Shown: in pieces, positions 1 through 10,727 of the stretch | Position numbering within the stretch: the stretch's first letter is position 1 | How the letters are laid out: each line of letters starts with the position of its first letter | NCBI RefSeq assembly: GCF_900108475.1 | Contig: NZ_FNWO01000006.1 | Span: forward strand, 62,001-126,000 | Source: Magnetospirillum fulvum | GTDB taxonomy: Bacteria; Pseudomonadota; Alphaproteobacteria; Rhodospirillales; Magnetospirillaceae | Reading direction: 5' to 3' | DNA: 64,000 nucleotides | Position numbers and translations under genes: made by a program | Notes under the pieces: model-generated | The model's database searches: none | What the model saw: only the letters and a program-made list of their open reading frames with translations | What the model was told of the DNA's origin: nothing

Positions 1-1
1 G

Positions 2-2605
2 CTGGCCGCCGCCTTCGCCGGAGCCCAGCCCGAAACAATGGTGGCGGTGACCGGCACCAACGGCAAGACCTCGACCGCCTGGTTCTTCCGCAAGATCATG
101 GGAGTTCTGGGCCACCGCGCCGCCGCGATCGGCACTCTGGGCGTGATCGCCGAGGGCTGGGACGGGCCAAGCGGGTTGACCACTCCCGATCCGGTCGCGC
201 TGCACACGATCCTGGCCAAGCTGGCCGGAATGGGGGTGACCCATGCCAGCCTGGAAGCATCGAGCCACGGGCTCGATCAGGAGCGGCTGGACGGAGTCGT
301 GCTGAAGGCCGCCGCCTTCACCAACCTGACCCGCGACCATCTCGATTATCACCGCGACATGGAAGCCTATGCGGCGGCGAAGCGGCGATTGTTCAGCGAA
401 TTGCTCCATGGCGACAGTGTCGCCGTCATCGACATGGACAGCGACTGGTCGCCTTATTTCGCCCGTGCCGCGACCGAGCACGGCCGCCGCCTGATCACCA
501 CCGGCGCGGCTGGAAACGACATCCGCCTGATCGAATCCCGCCCGACTCCGTCCGGCCAGGATCTGCGCCTGACCCTGTTCGGCCGCGAGGTCTCGGTCGC
601 CCTGCCGCTGGCGGGACGGTTCCAGGCCCATAACGCGCTGTCGGCGCTGGGTCTGGCGATCGCGATCGGCGAGGATGCCGACCGCGCCCTGGCGGCGCTG
701 GAAAGCCTGGACGGCGTCCCCGGACGGCTGGAACGAGTGGCCGAGCGCGCCAACGGAGCCGCGATCTTCGTCGATTACGCCCACACCCCCGACGCGCTGG
801 AAACCGTGCTGCGGGCGTTGAAGCCCCATGCCTCGCGGCGGCTGGTGGCGCTGTTCGGCTGCGGCGGCGACCGCGATCCGGGCAAGCGCGGGCTGATGGG
901 CTCGATCGCCGGACGGCTGGCCGACGCCGCAATCGTCACCGACGACAATCCGCGCGGCGAAGCCCCCGCCGCGATCCGCGCCGCGATCCTGGGCGGCTGC
1001 CTGGGCGGGATCGAGATCGGCGACCGCCACGCCGCCATCCGCACCGCGATTGCCGGACTGGAAGCGGGCGACGTGCTGGTGATCGCGGGCAAGGGCCATG
1101 AGACCGGCCAGATCGTCGGCGAGTCCGTTCTGCCGTTCGACGATGCCGCCGAGGCCCGCGCCGCCGTCGCCGCCGTCGATGGCCATCTGGGTGGCGACCT
1201 GCCGCTGTGGACCGCCGCCGAGGCCGCCGAGGCCGCCTCGGGAACCTTGACGGGCCGCAGTTGGCTCGCCTTCGGGGTGTCGATCGACAGCCGCTCGCTG
1301 CGTCCGGGCGATCTGTTCGTCGCCCTGGCCGGTCCCCAGCACGACGGCCACGACCATGTCGCCGCCGCGCTGGAAGCCGGAGCCGCCGCCGCGATCGTTT
1401 CCCGCCGTCCCGAGGGCGTGGCCGAGGACGCGCCGCTGCTGCTGGTCGCCGACACCACCGCCGCTCTGTCGGCGCTGGCGCGGGCCGCCCGCGCCCGCTC
1501 CAAGGCCCGGATCGCCGCGATCACCGGCAGCGTCGGCAAGACCGGGACCAAGGAAATGCTGGGTCTGGCCTTGGCCGAGCAGGGGGCGACCCACACCACG
1601 GCGGGCAACCTCAACAATCATTACGGTGTGCCGCTGTCGCTGGCCCGGATGCCGCGCGACGCCGCCTTCGCCGTGTTCGAACTGGGGATGAACCATCCGG
1701 GCGAACTGACCCCGCTGTCGGCGCTGGTCCGGCCCCATGTCGCGATCATCACCGCCGTCGAAGCGGTCCATCTCGAATTCTTCGCCTCGACCGAAGAGAT
1801 CGCCGACGCCAAGGCCGAAATCTTAAACGGTCTGGAGCCGGACGGGATCGCGATCCTGCCGCGCGACAACCGCTATTTCCACCGTCTGGCCGGGGCCGCC
1901 GCGATCCTGGGCCACAAGGCGCGGTCGTTCGGCAACCATATCGATTCGACCGCCCGGCTGCTCGATTGCGGCATTGATCCCGGCTCGACCGCCGTGTTCG
2001 CCTTGGTCGGCGAGCGGGCGATGGCTTATCGCGTCGGCGTGCCCGGCCAGCATTGGGCGGTCAATTCGCTGGCGGTGCTGCTGGCCGCCGAAGCGCTGGG
2101 GGCCGATCCGATCCGGGCGGCGCGCTCGCTCGGCGCGATGACCGCGCCCAAAGGACGCGGCCAGCGCAAACGTCTCCCCTTCGGCGGCGGCAACATCGAA
2201 TTGATCGACGAAAGCTACAACGCCTCACCGGTGTCGATGGCGGCGGCGATCGCGACCCTGGCCTCGTCCCGCCCGGCCAAGGGGGCGCGGCGGATCGCGG
2301 TGTTAGGCGACATGCTGGAATTGGGAGAAGACTCGCCGGCTTTGCATGCCGGCCTTGCGGAAGCGATTGAGACCTGGGGCATCGATCTGGTGTACACCGC
2401 CGGGCCACTGATGAGTCATCTGCATCGCGCGCTCGACGCCTCGCGTCGCGGCGGTCATGCCGATTCGGCCGATTCGGTGACACCGCTGGTGCTGGCGGGC
2501 TTGCGCCCGGGCGATGTGGTGATGGTCAAGGGCTCGGCGGGCAGCCGCATGAGTCGTGTCGTTCAAGCTCTGACGGAAAGGGTGCCAGGGCAAGATGTTA
2601 TATAA
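2..2605 (+). CDS. murE-murF: MurE-MurF fusion ligase, 5' partial
   Basis: Cytoplasmic peptidoglycan precursor enzyme carrying two Mur ligases in one chain. The frame is open from base 2, before the first Met at 38, so the MurE N-terminus lies upstream of the window. The MurE half has the P-loop GTNGKT near the start and the DNPR motif (in [11 protein letters not shown]) that marks meso-diaminopimelate addition to UDP-MurNAc-L-Ala-D-Glu. After about residue 390 a MurF half begins ([16 protein letters not shown]). It has its own P-loop GSVGKT and ends at VPGQDVI; MurF adds D-Ala-D-Ala. No stop codon separates the halves, whereas most bacteria have two genes. The end overlaps mraY by 11 nt. Family identity is very secure, and the fusion is read directly from the continuous frame. 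Confidence 0.96.
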   Translation: MAAAFAGAQPETMVAVTGTNGKTSTAWFFRKIMGVLGHRAAAIGTLGVIAEGWDGPSGLTTPDPVALHTILAKLAGMGVTHASLEASSHGLDQERLDGVVLKAAAFTNLTRDHLDYHRDMEAYAAAKRRLFSELLHGDSVAVIDMDSDWSPYFARAATEHGRRLITTGAAGNDIRLIESRPTPSGQDLRLTLFGREVSVALPLAGRFQAHNALSALGLAIAIGEDADRALAALESLDGVPGRLERVAERANGAAIFVDYAHTPDALETVLRALKPHASRRLVALFGCGGDRDPGKRGLMGSIAGRLADAAIVTDDNPRGEAPAAIRAAILGGCLGGIEIGDRHAAIRTAIAGLEAGDVLVIAGKGHETGQIVGESVLPFDDAAEARAAVAAVDGHLGGDLPLWTAAEAAEAASGTLTGRSWLAFGVSIDSRSLRPGDLFVALAGPQHDGHDHVAAALEAGAAAAIVSRRPEGVAEDAPLLLVADTTAALSALARAARARSKARIAAITGSVGKTGTKEMLGLALAEQGATHTTAGNLNNHYGVPLSLARMPRDAAFAVFELGMNHPGELTPLSALVRPHVAIITAVEAVHLEFFASTEEIADAKAEILNGLEPDGIAILPRDNRYFHRLAGAAAILGHKARSFGNHIDSTARLLDCGIDPGSTAVFALVGERAMAYRVGVPGQHWAVNSLAVLLAAEALGADPIRAARSLGAMTAPKGRGQRKRLPFGGGNIELIDESYNASPVSMAAAIATLASSRPAKGARRIAVLGDMLELGEDSPALHAGLAEAIETWGIDLVYTAGPLMSHLHRALDASRRGGHADSADSVTPLVLAGLRPGDVVMVKGSAGSRMSRVVQALTERVPGQDVI

Positions 2606-3683
2606 TTTTCTATATCCCCTGGCTGATCAGATTGCGATCTTCAATCTGTTCAAATACATCACCTTCCGCACGGTGGGCGCGACGCTGACCGCGCTGATCG
2701 TCTCGTTCCTGCTCGCCCCGCGCCTGATCGTCTGGCTGCGGACCTGGCAGAAGCAGGGCCAGCCGATCCGCACCGACGGACCGGAAAGCCACCTGCTGAC
2801 CAAGAAGGGCACGCCGACGATGGGCGGCCTGCTGATCCTGATGGCGCTGTCGGTCTCGACGCTGCTGTGGGCCGATCTGCGCTCGCCCAACGTCTGGATC
2901 GTGATGCTGGTGACGCTGGGCTATGGCCTGATCGGCTTCCTTGACGATTACCTCAAGGTCTCGAAGAAGAACCCGAAGGGCCTGCCCGGCCGCCTGAAGC
3001 TGGTCGGCGAGGTCGCGATCGCCCTGATCGCCGCCTATTGGGTGTTCACCTTGCAGCGCGAGCCGCTGGCCGGTGCCTTGGCCGTGCCATTTTTCAAGAC
3101 GATGCTGGTCCAGTTGTCGTGGTTCTACCTCCCCTTCGCGGTGTTCGTGGTGGTGGGCGCGGGCAACGCCGTCAACCTGACCGACGGACTCGACGGACTG
3201 GCGATCGTCCCGGTGATGATCGCCGCCGGGGTGTTCGCGGTGATTTCCTATCTGGTCGGTCATGCCGTCTTCGCCAATTACCTCCAGATCCATTACGTCC
3301 CCGGTTCGGGCGAACTGGCGGTGTTCTGCGGCGCGCTGGTGGGGGCCGGGCTGGGCTTCCTGTGGTTCAACGCCCCCCCGGCGATGGTGTTCATGGGCGA
3401 CACCGGCTCGCTGGCGCTGGGTGGCGCGCTGGGTGCGGTGGCGCTGGTGACCAAGCACGAACTGGTGCTGGGGATCGTCGGCGGGTTGTTCGTGCTGGAG
3501 ACGGTCTCGGTGATCGTCCAGGTCGCCTCGTACAAGCTGACCGGCAAGCGGGTGTTCCGGATGGCACCCCTCCACCATCATTTCGAGAAAAAAGGCTGGG
3601 CCGAGCCGACGGTGGTGATCCGCTTTTGGATCATCGCCACCATCCTGGCGCTGGCCGGGCTGTCGACGTTGAAATTGCGATGA
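2595..3683 (+). CDS. mraY: phospho-N-acetylmuramoyl-pentapeptide transferase
   Basis: Polytopic inner-membrane enzyme that transfers phospho-MurNAc-pentapeptide to undecaprenyl phosphate to make lipid I. The 362-residue length is normal. Visible family motifs are [17 protein letters not shown] (catalytic aspartates), the [12 protein letters not shown] loop and the C-terminal [11 protein letters not shown] histidine motif. About ten hydrophobic segments fit MraY topology. The start ATG lies inside the 3' end of murEF (11-nt overlap), which suggests translational coupling. The next gene, murD, begins 7 nt after the stop. Confidence 0.97.
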   Translation: MLYNFLYPLADQIAIFNLFKYITFRTVGATLTALIVSFLLAPRLIVWLRTWQKQGQPIRTDGPESHLLTKKGTPTMGGLLILMALSVSTLLWADLRSPNVWIVMLVTLGYGLIGFLDDYLKVSKKNPKGLPGRLKLVGEVAIALIAAYWVFTLQREPLAGALAVPFFKTMLVQLSWFYLPFAVFVVVGAGNAVNLTDGLDGLAIVPVMIAAGVFAVISYLVGHAVFANYLQIHYVPGSGELAVFCGALVGAGLGFLWFNAPPAMVFMGDTGSLALGGALGAVALVTKHELVLGIVGGLFVLETVSVIVQVASYKLTGKRVFRMAPLHHHFEKKGWAEPTVVIRFWIIATILALAGLSTLKLR

Positions 3684-3690
3684 GGCGGGG

Positions 3691-5088
3691 ATGATCGGGG
3701 TCACCTTCCTGAAGGGAAAGAACGTCGCGGTGATGGGGCTGGGGAAATCCGGCACCGCCACCGCGCGCGCGCTTCTGGCCGGGGGAGCAACCCTGCTGGC
3801 CTGGGACGATGACGAGGCGGCCCGCCGCACCGCCGCCGTCGCCGGAATTCCGGTGGCGAACCCGCTTCAGGACGGTGGTGTCGCCGCCGATCTGGTGGTG
3901 TGGAGCCCCGGCATCCCCCACACTCACCCCAAACCGCATCCGCTGGCCGAGGCCGCCCGCGCCGCCGGAATCCCGGTGGTGTGCGACGTCGCCCTGCTTG
4001 CCCGCGCCCGCCCCGACGCCCGTTTCGTCGCGATCAGCGGCACCAACGGCAAATCGACCACCACCACCCTGCTGGCCCATCTGCTGGCCCAGGCGGGCAA
4101 GCCGACCGCCGCCGGGGGTAATCTCGGCACCGCCGCGTTGGATCTGGCCGACCTGCCCGAGGGCGGCAGCATCGTGCTGGAACTGTCGTCCTATCAGCTC
4201 GAACTGTCCGATGGGCTGGCGCTGCAAGCGGCGGCGCTGCTCAACATCACCCCCGACCATCTCGGCCGTCACGGGGGCATGGCGGGCTATATCGCCGCCA
4301 AGCGCAGGCTGTTCGATTATCTGGTGCCGGGCGGCACCGCGATCGTCGCCGTCGATGACGAACCCTGCCGGGCAATCGCCGACGAACTGAGCGGACAGGG
4401 TCTGCGGGTGGTGCGGATTTCGGTTCTGGCCGCGCTGGCCCAGGGCGTGTCGGCCCCCGACGGGGTGCTGCTCGACAATGGGGTGCCGGTTGCCGACCTG
4501 AGCCGCTTCCCCCGCCTGCCCGGCCGCCACAATTGGCAGAACGTCTGCGCCGCCTATGCCGTCGCCCGCGCCGAGGGGGTGTCGCCCGAAACCATCGTCG
4601 CCGCGCTGGCCAGCTATCCCGGCCTGGCCCATCGTCAGGAACTGGTCGCCGAGCATGACGGCGTCACCTGGATCAACGATTCGAAGGCGACCAACGCCGA
4701 CGCCACCGAAAAAGCCCTGGTCTGCCGCGACACGATCCATTGGATCGTCGGCGGACGGCCCAAGGAAGGCGGCATCGACGCGCTGGCCCCCTATTTCTCT
4801 CGCATCGCCCATGCCTATCTGATCGGCGAAGCGACCGAGGCGTTCGCCCGCACCCTGGCGGGCAAGGTGCCCTATACCTGCTGCGGCGAGTTGGGCGTCG
4901 CGGTCGAGATCGCGCACCGTCAGGCCAAGCCCGGCGCGACGGTTCTGCTGTCGCCCGCCTGCGCCTCGTGGGATCAGTTTGCCTCGTTCGAGCATCGCGG
5001 CGACGTCTTCCGCGAGATGGTTCAAGCCCTGTACGACGAGGGCGAGGACGAGGACGAGCGCCCGGCGACTGAGGGGGAGATGCCATAA
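3691..5088 (+). CDS. murD: UDP-N-acetylmuramoyl-L-alanine--D-glutamate ligase
   Basis: Cytoplasmic ligase adding D-glutamate to UDP-MurNAc-L-Ala. It has an N-terminal Rossmann-like segment (GLGKSGTATARALL), a central ATP-binding loop SGTNGKSTTT, and a C-terminal domain containing HRQELVAEHDGVTWINDSKATN. The 465 residues are slightly long for the family. The acidic tail GEDEDERPATEGEMP is encoded inside a duplicated 23-bp segment (see the repeat at 5056-5206). The gene probably once ended a few codons later, overlapping ftsW. It is the only dcw gene here followed by a gap of more than 100 bp before another cell-wall gene. Confidence 0.96.
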   Translation: MIGVTFLKGKNVAVMGLGKSGTATARALLAGGATLLAWDDDEAARRTAAVAGIPVANPLQDGGVAADLVVWSPGIPHTHPKPHPLAEAARAAGIPVVCDVALLARARPDARFVAISGTNGKSTTTTLLAHLLAQAGKPTAAGGNLGTAALDLADLPEGGSIVLELSSYQLELSDGLALQAAALLNITPDHLGRHGGMAGYIAAKRRLFDYLVPGGTAIVAVDDEPCRAIADELSGQGLRVVRISVLAALAQGVSAPDGVLLDNGVPVADLSRFPRLPGRHNWQNVCAAYAVARAEGVSPETIVAALASYPGLAHRQELVAEHDGVTWINDSKATNADATEKALVCRDTIHWIVGGRPKEGGIDALAPYFSRIAHAYLIGEATEAFARTLAGKVPYTCCGELGVAVEIAHRQAKPGATVLLSPACASWDQFASFEHRGDVFREMVQALYDEGEDEDERPATEGEMP

Positions 5089-5206
5089 TGGCTGCCCTCA
5101 CCCATCTGGGAACGCTTCCGGAGCGCAGCGACTGGCGCGTTGAGCGCCCGCGCTTTATAGCGCGAAAGCCAAGCGAACGGAGTGAGCGCCCGGCGACTGA
5201 GGGGGA
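5056..5206. repeat. 23-bp direct repeat flanking an inserted segment between murD and ftsW
   Basis: A 23-bp sequence at 5056-5078 (starting gagcgcccggcg) recurs identically at 5184-5206, a period of 128 bp. The first copy encodes the tail of MurD. The second copy, read in the same codon phase, would give ERPATEGDTP then TGA at 5214-5216, overlapping the ftsW ATG as ATGA, the junction style used throughout this operon. The segment between the copies holds a perfect hairpin (cgcgct-ttat-agcgcg, 5149-5164). This looks like a tandem duplication or insertion that separated two formerly overlapping genes. Confidence 0.8.
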
Positions 5207-5212
5207 CACACC

Positions 5213-6343
5213 ATGAGCGTCACCTTCGGCCGCACCGATACCTCTGTTCTCGGCCGCTGGTGGTGGACGGTCGATCGCTGGACCATCGCCGCGCTGCTGG
5301 TGCTGATCGCGGTCGGTGCGCTGCTGACGATGGCGGCCAGCCCGGCGGTGGCCGAGCGGATCAACGCGCAAAGCTTTCACTTCGTCCGCCGCCAGTTCAT
5401 CTTCCTCGCCCCGGCGGTGGTTCTGATGCTGGGGATTTCGCTGCTGACACCGAAACAGGTGCGGCGGACGGCGGTGATCGGGCTGCTGGTCTCGCTGCTG
5501 CTGCTGGCGCTGGTGCCGTTGCTGGGGGCCGAGATCAAGGGAGCGCGGCGCTGGCTGTCGCTGGGCGGCCTGTCGGTGCAGCCGTCGGAATTCGTCAAAC
5601 CGTTTTTCGCCGTCGTCGCCGCCTGGATGTTCGCCTCGGCCCGGCTGGAACCCGGCTTTCCCGGCCGGATCATCGCCACCGCCTTGTTCGGCCTGACCGC
5701 GCTGCTGTTGCTGGTCCAGCCCGATGTCGGCCAGACCGTGATCCTGGCGGCAGTCTGGGCGGTGCAGTTCTTCCTGGCCGGTCTGCCGATGCTATGGGTG
5801 GTGGTGCTGGGCATGGCCGCCCCGATCGGCGCGGTGGTGGCCTATCAATTCTTCCCGCATGTGCAGTCGCGGGTCGATCGCTTCCTCGACCCCTCGGCGG
5901 GCGACGCCTATCAGGTGACGACGGCGCTGAGCGCCTTTCGCAATGGCGGTCTGTTCGGACGCGGTCCCGGCGAGGGCAAGGTCAAGCTGGTGCTGCCCGA
6001 CGCCCACACCGACTTCATCCTGGCCGTCGGCGGCGAGGAATTCGGTCTGCTGCTGTGCCTGCTGGTGGTGGCGCTGTTCGCCTTCATCGTGCTGCGCGGC
6101 TTCGCCCGCCTCGTCAAGGAAGACAATCTGTTCGTCGTGCTGGCGACCGCCGGATTGCTGGTCCAGTTCGGAATGCAGGCGATCGTCAACATGGCCTCGA
6201 CGCTGCGGCTGATGCCCGCCAAGGGCATGACGCTGCCGTTCATCTCCTATGGCGGCTCGTCGATGCTGGCGCTGGCTCTCGGAATGGGGATGGTGCTGGC
6301 CCTGACCCGCACCCGCTATGGCCGGGAAGGATTGGACGCATGA
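5213..6343 (+). CDS. ftsW: SEDS-family lipid II polymerase FtsW
   Basis: Integral membrane septal peptidoglycan glycosyltransferase of the SEDS family, working at the divisome with its cognate class B PBP (not in this window). The 376 residues contain about ten transmembrane segments. SEDS motifs include GARRWLSLGGLSVQPSEFVKP and the C-terminal MPAKGMTLPFISYGGSSM, which is diagnostic of FtsW rather than RodA in context. The ATG follows a gagggggac ribosome-binding site, itself part of the 23-bp repeat. The stop overlaps the murG start as ATGA. Confidence 0.95.
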   Translation: MSVTFGRTDTSVLGRWWWTVDRWTIAALLVLIAVGALLTMAASPAVAERINAQSFHFVRRQFIFLAPAVVLMLGISLLTPKQVRRTAVIGLLVSLLLLALVPLLGAEIKGARRWLSLGGLSVQPSEFVKPFFAVVAAWMFASARLEPGFPGRIIATALFGLTALLLLVQPDVGQTVILAAVWAVQFFLAGLPMLWVVVLGMAAPIGAVVAYQFFPHVQSRVDRFLDPSAGDAYQVTTALSAFRNGGLFGRGPGEGKVKLVLPDAHTDFILAVGGEEFGLLLCLLVVALFAFIVLRGFARLVKEDNLFVVLATAGLLVQFGMQAIVNMASTLRLMPAKGMTLPFISYGGSSMLALALGMGMVLALTRTRYGREGLDA

Positions 6344-7455
6344 GCGCGACCCGGAAATTGATCGTTCTGGCCGCCGGGGGGACCGGCGGTCACGTCTTCC
6401 CCGCCGAGGCGCTGGCCGGGGTTCTGCTGGAGCGCGGCCACCGGCTGGCCCTGGTCACCGACCGTCGCGGCGAAGCCTATGGCGGCACGCTGGGCCAACT
6501 GGAAACCCACCGCATCAGCGCCGGGGGACTGGCCGGACGTGGGCCGCTGGCCCGGCTGCGCGCCGTCGCCGAACTGGGGCTGGGGATCATCCAGGCCCGC
6601 GGGCTGTTAAAGCGGCTGGAGCCCTCGGTGGTGGTCGGCTTTGGCGGCTATGCCTCGGTGCCGGGGATGGTGGCGGCGACGATGGCCGGGCTGCCCACCG
6701 TGCTGCACGAGCAGAACGCGGTGCTGGGCCGCGCCAACCGGCTGCTGGCCAACCGCGTCGGCCGCATCGCCACCTCGTATCCCGAGGTCTCGCATGTCGA
6801 TCCCAGCCTGACCGCGAAGCTGGTCCATACCGGAATGCCGGTGCGGGCGGCGATCGCCGCGTTGCGCGACACCCCCTATCCGCCGCTGGGCGAAAGCGGG
6901 CCGATTCGGCTGCTGATCCTGGGCGGCAGCCAGGGGGCGCGGGTGCTGTCCGAGGTGGTTCCGGCCGCGCTGGCGCTGCTGCCCGAGGGACTGAAGCAGC
7001 AGCTTGACGTCGCCCAGCAATGCCGCCCCGAGGATCTGGAGGCGGTCGAGGCCGCCTATCGCGCCAGCACGATCAAGGCCACCTTGCAAACCTTCTTCGC
7101 CGACGCCCCCGAGCGGATCGCCGGAGCCCATCTGGTGATCGCGCGGGCCGGAGCCTCGACCGTCGCCGAACTGACCGCGCTGGGCCGCCCGGCGATCCTG
7201 GTGCCCTATCCCTTTGCCATCGACGACCACCAGACCGCCAACGCCCATGCCGTCGAAGAGCATGGCGGGGCGTGGCTGATGCCCCAAGACGGCTTTAGCG
7301 CCGAAACCCTGGCGGCCCGGCTGGTCGGGCTGTTCCAGTCTCCCGAAACCCTGGCCCGGACCGCCGATTGCGCCGCGCGCGCCGGTCGTGCCGATGCTGC
7401 CCAAAGTCTGGCCGACCTGGTGGTCGCCCAGATTCCGACCGATACGAGGAATTAG
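6340..7455 (+). CDS. murG: UDP-N-acetylglucosamine transferase MurG
   Basis: Peripheral membrane GT-B glycosyltransferase that adds GlcNAc to lipid I, giving lipid II. The start ATG at 6340 overlaps the ftsW stop (ATGA) and yields 371 residues beginning [22 protein letters not shown], with the first glycine-rich loop immediately in place. Further motifs are [39 protein letters not shown] and the C-terminal donor-binding region [11 protein letters not shown]...[14 protein letters not shown]. The length is typical. murC follows after only 4 nt. Confidence 0.97.
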   Translation: MSATRKLIVLAAGGTGGHVFPAEALAGVLLERGHRLALVTDRRGEAYGGTLGQLETHRISAGGLAGRGPLARLRAVAELGLGIIQARGLLKRLEPSVVVGFGGYASVPGMVAATMAGLPTVLHEQNAVLGRANRLLANRVGRIATSYPEVSHVDPSLTAKLVHTGMPVRAAIAALRDTPYPPLGESGPIRLLILGGSQGARVLSEVVPAALALLPEGLKQQLDVAQQCRPEDLEAVEAAYRASTIKATLQTFFADAPERIAGAHLVIARAGASTVAELTALGRPAILVPYPFAIDDHQTANAHAVEEHGGAWLMPQDGFSAETLAARLVGLFQSPETLARTADCAARAGRADAAQSLADLVVAQIPTDTRN

Positions 7456-7459
7456 TTTC

Positions 7460-8896
7460 ATGCGGACCATGCCGTTGTCCATCGGCACCATTCACTTCGT
7501 CGGAATCGGCGGCATCGGCATGTCCGGTATCGCCGAGATTCTGCACAATCTCGGCTATGCCGTGCAGGGAACCGACATCGCCGATAATTACAACGTCGAG
7601 CGGCTGCGCAAGATGGGCATTCCGGTCCGGATCGGTCACAGCGCCGAGGCGTTGGGCGATGCCCGCGTCGTCGTGATCTCGTCGGCGGTCAAGCCCGACA
7701 ATCCCGAAGTCGCCGCCGCCCGCTCGCGGCTGGTGCCGGTGGTCCGCCGCGCCGAGATGCTGGCCGAACTGATGCGGTTGAAGAACGCGATCGCGATCGG
7801 CGGCACCCACGGCAAGACCACCACCACCTCGCTGATCGCGGCGCTGCTGGAAGCGGCCCGGCTTGATCCCACCGTCATCAATGGCGGCATCATCAACGCC
7901 TATGGCACCAATGCCCGGCTGGGTGCCAGCGACTGGATGGTGGTCGAGGCCGACGAATCCGACGGCAGCTTCCTCAAACTGCCCTCTACCGCGGTGGTCG
8001 TCACCAATATCGACCCCGAGCATATGGACCATTACGGCACCTTCGACCGGCTGCGCGACGCCTTCCGCAGCTTCGTCGAAAGCATTCCGTTCTATGGCTT
8101 CGCCGCCCTGTGCATCGACCATCCCGAAGTCCAGACCCTGATCGCCCGCGTGCCCGACCGCAAGATCGTCACCTATGGCTTCTCGCCCCAGGCGATGGTC
8201 CGCGCCGTCAACGTCACCTTCGGGGGCGACGGCGCGCGCTATGACGTCGCGATCACCGACCGCGTCACCGGCCAGTCGCGCACCATCGCCGGACTAAATC
8301 TGCCGATGTTTGGCGAGCACAATGTGCAGAACTCGCTGGCGGCGATCGCGGTGGCGGTCGAACTCGGCCTGCCCAACGACATCGTCAGGAAGGCGCTGGG
8401 CGGCTTCTCGGGCGTCAAGCGCCGCTTCACCCGCGTCGGCGAAACCAACGGCATCACCGTGATCGACGATTACGGCCACCACCCGGTCGAGATCGCGGCG
8501 GTGTTGAAGGCGGCCCGCAGCGCCAGCGCCGGACAGGTGATCGCCGTGGTCCAGCCCCACCGCTATTCGCGGCTGGAAAATTTGATGGCCGAGTTCTGCA
8601 CCTGCTTCAACAATGCCGATACCGTGATCGTCGCCGACGTCTATGCCGCGGGCGAGGCTCCGATCCCCGGCATCGACCGCGACGCCCTGGTCCGGGCTCT
8701 GCGCGAGCACGGTCACCGCAACGTGCTGGCCCTGCCCGAGCCGAAAGCGCTGGCCGGGATCGTCCACGAGGTGGCGCGGCCGGGCGACATGGTGGTGTGC
8801 CTGGGGGCCGGGTCGATCACCAATTGGGCCCATGCCTTGCCCGCCGATCTGGCGGCGCTGACCGTGGCCCCGGCGGAATTGGAGGACGGCGAATGA
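7460..8896 (+). CDS. murC: UDP-N-acetylmuramate--L-alanine ligase
   Basis: Cytoplasmic ligase that attaches the first L-alanine to UDP-MurNAc. An in-frame ATG also exists at 7388 inside murG. The ATG at 7460 is preferred because it gives [23 protein letters not shown], the normal MurC N-terminus with its UDP-binding glycine motif, and lies 4 nt after the murG stop. The ATP loop is [12 protein letters not shown]; the C-terminal domain has [14 protein letters not shown] and VQPHRYSRL. The protein is 478 residues, as expected. The stop overlaps the murB start in ATGATG. Confidence 0.96.
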   Translation: MRTMPLSIGTIHFVGIGGIGMSGIAEILHNLGYAVQGTDIADNYNVERLRKMGIPVRIGHSAEALGDARVVVISSAVKPDNPEVAAARSRLVPVVRRAEMLAELMRLKNAIAIGGTHGKTTTTSLIAALLEAARLDPTVINGGIINAYGTNARLGASDWMVVEADESDGSFLKLPSTAVVVTNIDPEHMDHYGTFDRLRDAFRSFVESIPFYGFAALCIDHPEVQTLIARVPDRKIVTYGFSPQAMVRAVNVTFGGDGARYDVAITDRVTGQSRTIAGLNLPMFGEHNVQNSLAAIAVAVELGLPNDIVRKALGGFSGVKRRFTRVGETNGITVIDDYGHHPVEIAAVLKAARSASAGQVIAVVQPHRYSRLENLMAEFCTCFNNADTVIVADVYAAGEAPIPGIDRDALVRALREHGHRNVLALPEPKALAGIVHEVARPGDMVVCLGAGSITNWAHALPADLAALTVAPAELEDGE

Positions 8897-9813
8897 TGGC
8901 CGCCCGCTCCCCCGCCGCCGATTGGCGCGACGCGCTGCCGCCGTTGCGCGGGCGGCTGACGTCCGACGCGCCGCTGGCCCCCTATACCTGGTTCCGCGTC
9001 GGCGGTCCGGCCGACCTGCTGTTCCGTCCCGCCGACGAAGCGGATTTGATCGCCTTCCTGACCGCGCTGCCGCCCGAAGTGCCGGTGACGGTGATCGGGG
9101 CCGGATCGAACCTGCTGGTCCGCGACGGCGGGATTCCCGGCGCGGTGATCCGGCTTGGTCCCGGCTTTGCCGCAATCACCCGGACCGAGAGCGGGTTCGA
9201 GGTCGGAGCCGGAGCGCTCGACCTCACCGTCTCGCGTCACGCCGAAGCCGAATCGCTGGGCGGGCTGGAATTCCTGTCGGGGATTCCCGGCACGATCGGC
9301 GGCGCGGTGCGGATGAATGCGGGCGCGTTCGGGCGCGAGATCAAGGACGTGATCGGGTCCGTCCGGGTGCTCGACCGCGCCGGACAGGTCCACCGTCTCG
9401 AGGCGGCGGCGCTGGGGCTGAGCTATCGTCGCTCGTCGCTGCCCGAGGATATGATCGTGCTGTCGGCCGCCCTGGCCGCCAGCCCCGACCGGCCCGAAGC
9501 GGTTGCCCTGCGGATGGACCAGATTCGCATCGCCCGCGAGGAGGCCCAGCCGCAACGGTCGCGCACCGGCGGCTCGACCTTCGCCAACCCGCCGGGCGAA
9601 AGCGCCTGGAAGCTGATCGACGGTGCCGGATGCCGGGGCCTGACCCGGGGCGGCGCGCGGGTGTCGGAGAAGCATTGCAACTTCCTGATCAATCTCGGCG
9701 AGGCCACTGCCGCCGAGATCGAGGATTTGGGCGAAGAGGTCCGCCGCCGTGTCTTCGAGACCAGCGGAATCGACCTGCATTGGGAAATTCGCCGGATTGG
9801 AGTGAGGGCATGA
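8893..9813 (+). CDS. murB: UDP-N-acetylenolpyruvoylglucosamine reductase
   Basis: FAD-dependent reductase that makes UDP-MurNAc. The chosen start overlaps the murC stop; a second ATG at 8896 is also possible. The 306-residue product shows the type II MurB pattern: [14 protein letters not shown], the FAD-binding [66 protein letters not shown] with the catalytic serine region, and [13 protein letters not shown]. The gene ends in an ATGA overlap with ddl. Confidence 0.96.
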   Translation: MMAARSPAADWRDALPPLRGRLTSDAPLAPYTWFRVGGPADLLFRPADEADLIAFLTALPPEVPVTVIGAGSNLLVRDGGIPGAVIRLGPGFAAITRTESGFEVGAGALDLTVSRHAEAESLGGLEFLSGIPGTIGGAVRMNAGAFGREIKDVIGSVRVLDRAGQVHRLEAAALGLSYRRSSLPEDMIVLSAALAASPDRPEAVALRMDQIRIAREEAQPQRSRTGGSTFANPPGESAWKLIDGAGCRGLTRGGARVSEKHCNFLINLGEATAAEIEDLGEEVRRRVFETSGIDLHWEIRRIGVRA

Positions 9814-10727
9814 GCGCGCAACGGGTTTCCGTCCTGATGGGGGGCGCGTCGTCCGAGCGCGAGGTTTCGCTGCGTTCGGGTCAGGCGGTTGGCGCGGCGC
9901 TGGAGCAGGCCGGATACGCCGTCACCCTGGTCGAATGCGGCCACGATCCCGCCACTTTGATCAGCGATCTTCGCGCCTCTCGCCCCGATGTGGTGTTCAA
10001 CGCGTTGCATGGCCGTTTTGGCGAGGATGGCTGCGTCCAGGGTATTTTGAATCTGTTGGGACTGCCTTATACCCATTCCGGCCTGCTGGCCTCGGCGGCG
10101 GCGATGGACAAGGCGTTCGCACGGCGGCTGTTCGCCGTCGCCGGTCTGCCGGTGGCCGAAGGACAGGTAGTGCACCGGGGCGAGCCCGCGCCGCTGCCCC
10201 GTCCCTATGTCGTCAAGCCGCTCAACGAGGGCTCGTCGGTCGGCGTCCATATCGTCCGCGACGGCGACGGCACCGACCCGCTGACCGAGTGGCCGTTCGA
10301 GGGCGACGAGGTGCTGGTCGAAGCCTTTATTCCCGGCCGCGAATTGACCGTCGCGGTGATGGGCGACCGGGCGCTGGGTGTGCTTGAGATCACATCCGAG
10401 CGCGGGTTTTATGACTACTCTGCCAAATATGCTCCCGGCGGTTCGCGCCACATCATGCCGGCGCCGCTGCCGCCCGAAGACACCGCCGAAGCCGGTCGAT
10501 TGGCCCTGGCGGCGCATCGGGCCCTGGGGTGCCGTGGGGTGTCGCGGGCCGACCTGCGCTACGACGATACCCGACCGGGCGAGGCACCGCGGCTGGTGCT
10601 GCTCGAAGTCAACACTCAGCCTGGAATGACCGCAACCTCGCTGGTGCCCGATATCGCGGCCCACGCCGGGATCACCTTTCCCGAACTGGTCCGCTGGATG
10701 GTGGAGAACGCCCGATGCGACGCATGA
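9810..10727 (+). CDS. ddl: D-alanine--D-alanine ligase
   Basis: ATP-grasp ligase making the D-Ala-D-Ala dipeptide used by the MurF half of the fusion gene at the start of the window. The N-terminus VSVLMGGASSEREVSLRSG carries the substrate-binding serine/glutamate region. FNALHGRFGEDG, KPLNEGSSVGV and the metal-binding LLEVNTQPGMT are clear. The length of 305 residues is normal. It begins in an ATGA overlap with murB and ends overlapping the ftsQ start. Confidence 0.96.
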   Translation: MSAQRVSVLMGGASSEREVSLRSGQAVGAALEQAGYAVTLVECGHDPATLISDLRASRPDVVFNALHGRFGEDGCVQGILNLLGLPYTHSGLLASAAAMDKAFARRLFAVAGLPVAEGQVVHRGEPAPLPRPYVVKPLNEGSSVGVHIVRDGDGTDPLTEWPFEGDEVLVEAFIPGRELTVAVMGDRALGVLEITSERGFYDYSAKYAPGGSRHIMPAPLPPEDTAEAGRLALAAHRALGCRGVSRADLRYDDTRPGEAPRLVLLEVNTQPGMTATSLVPDIAAHAGITFPELVRWMVENARCDA

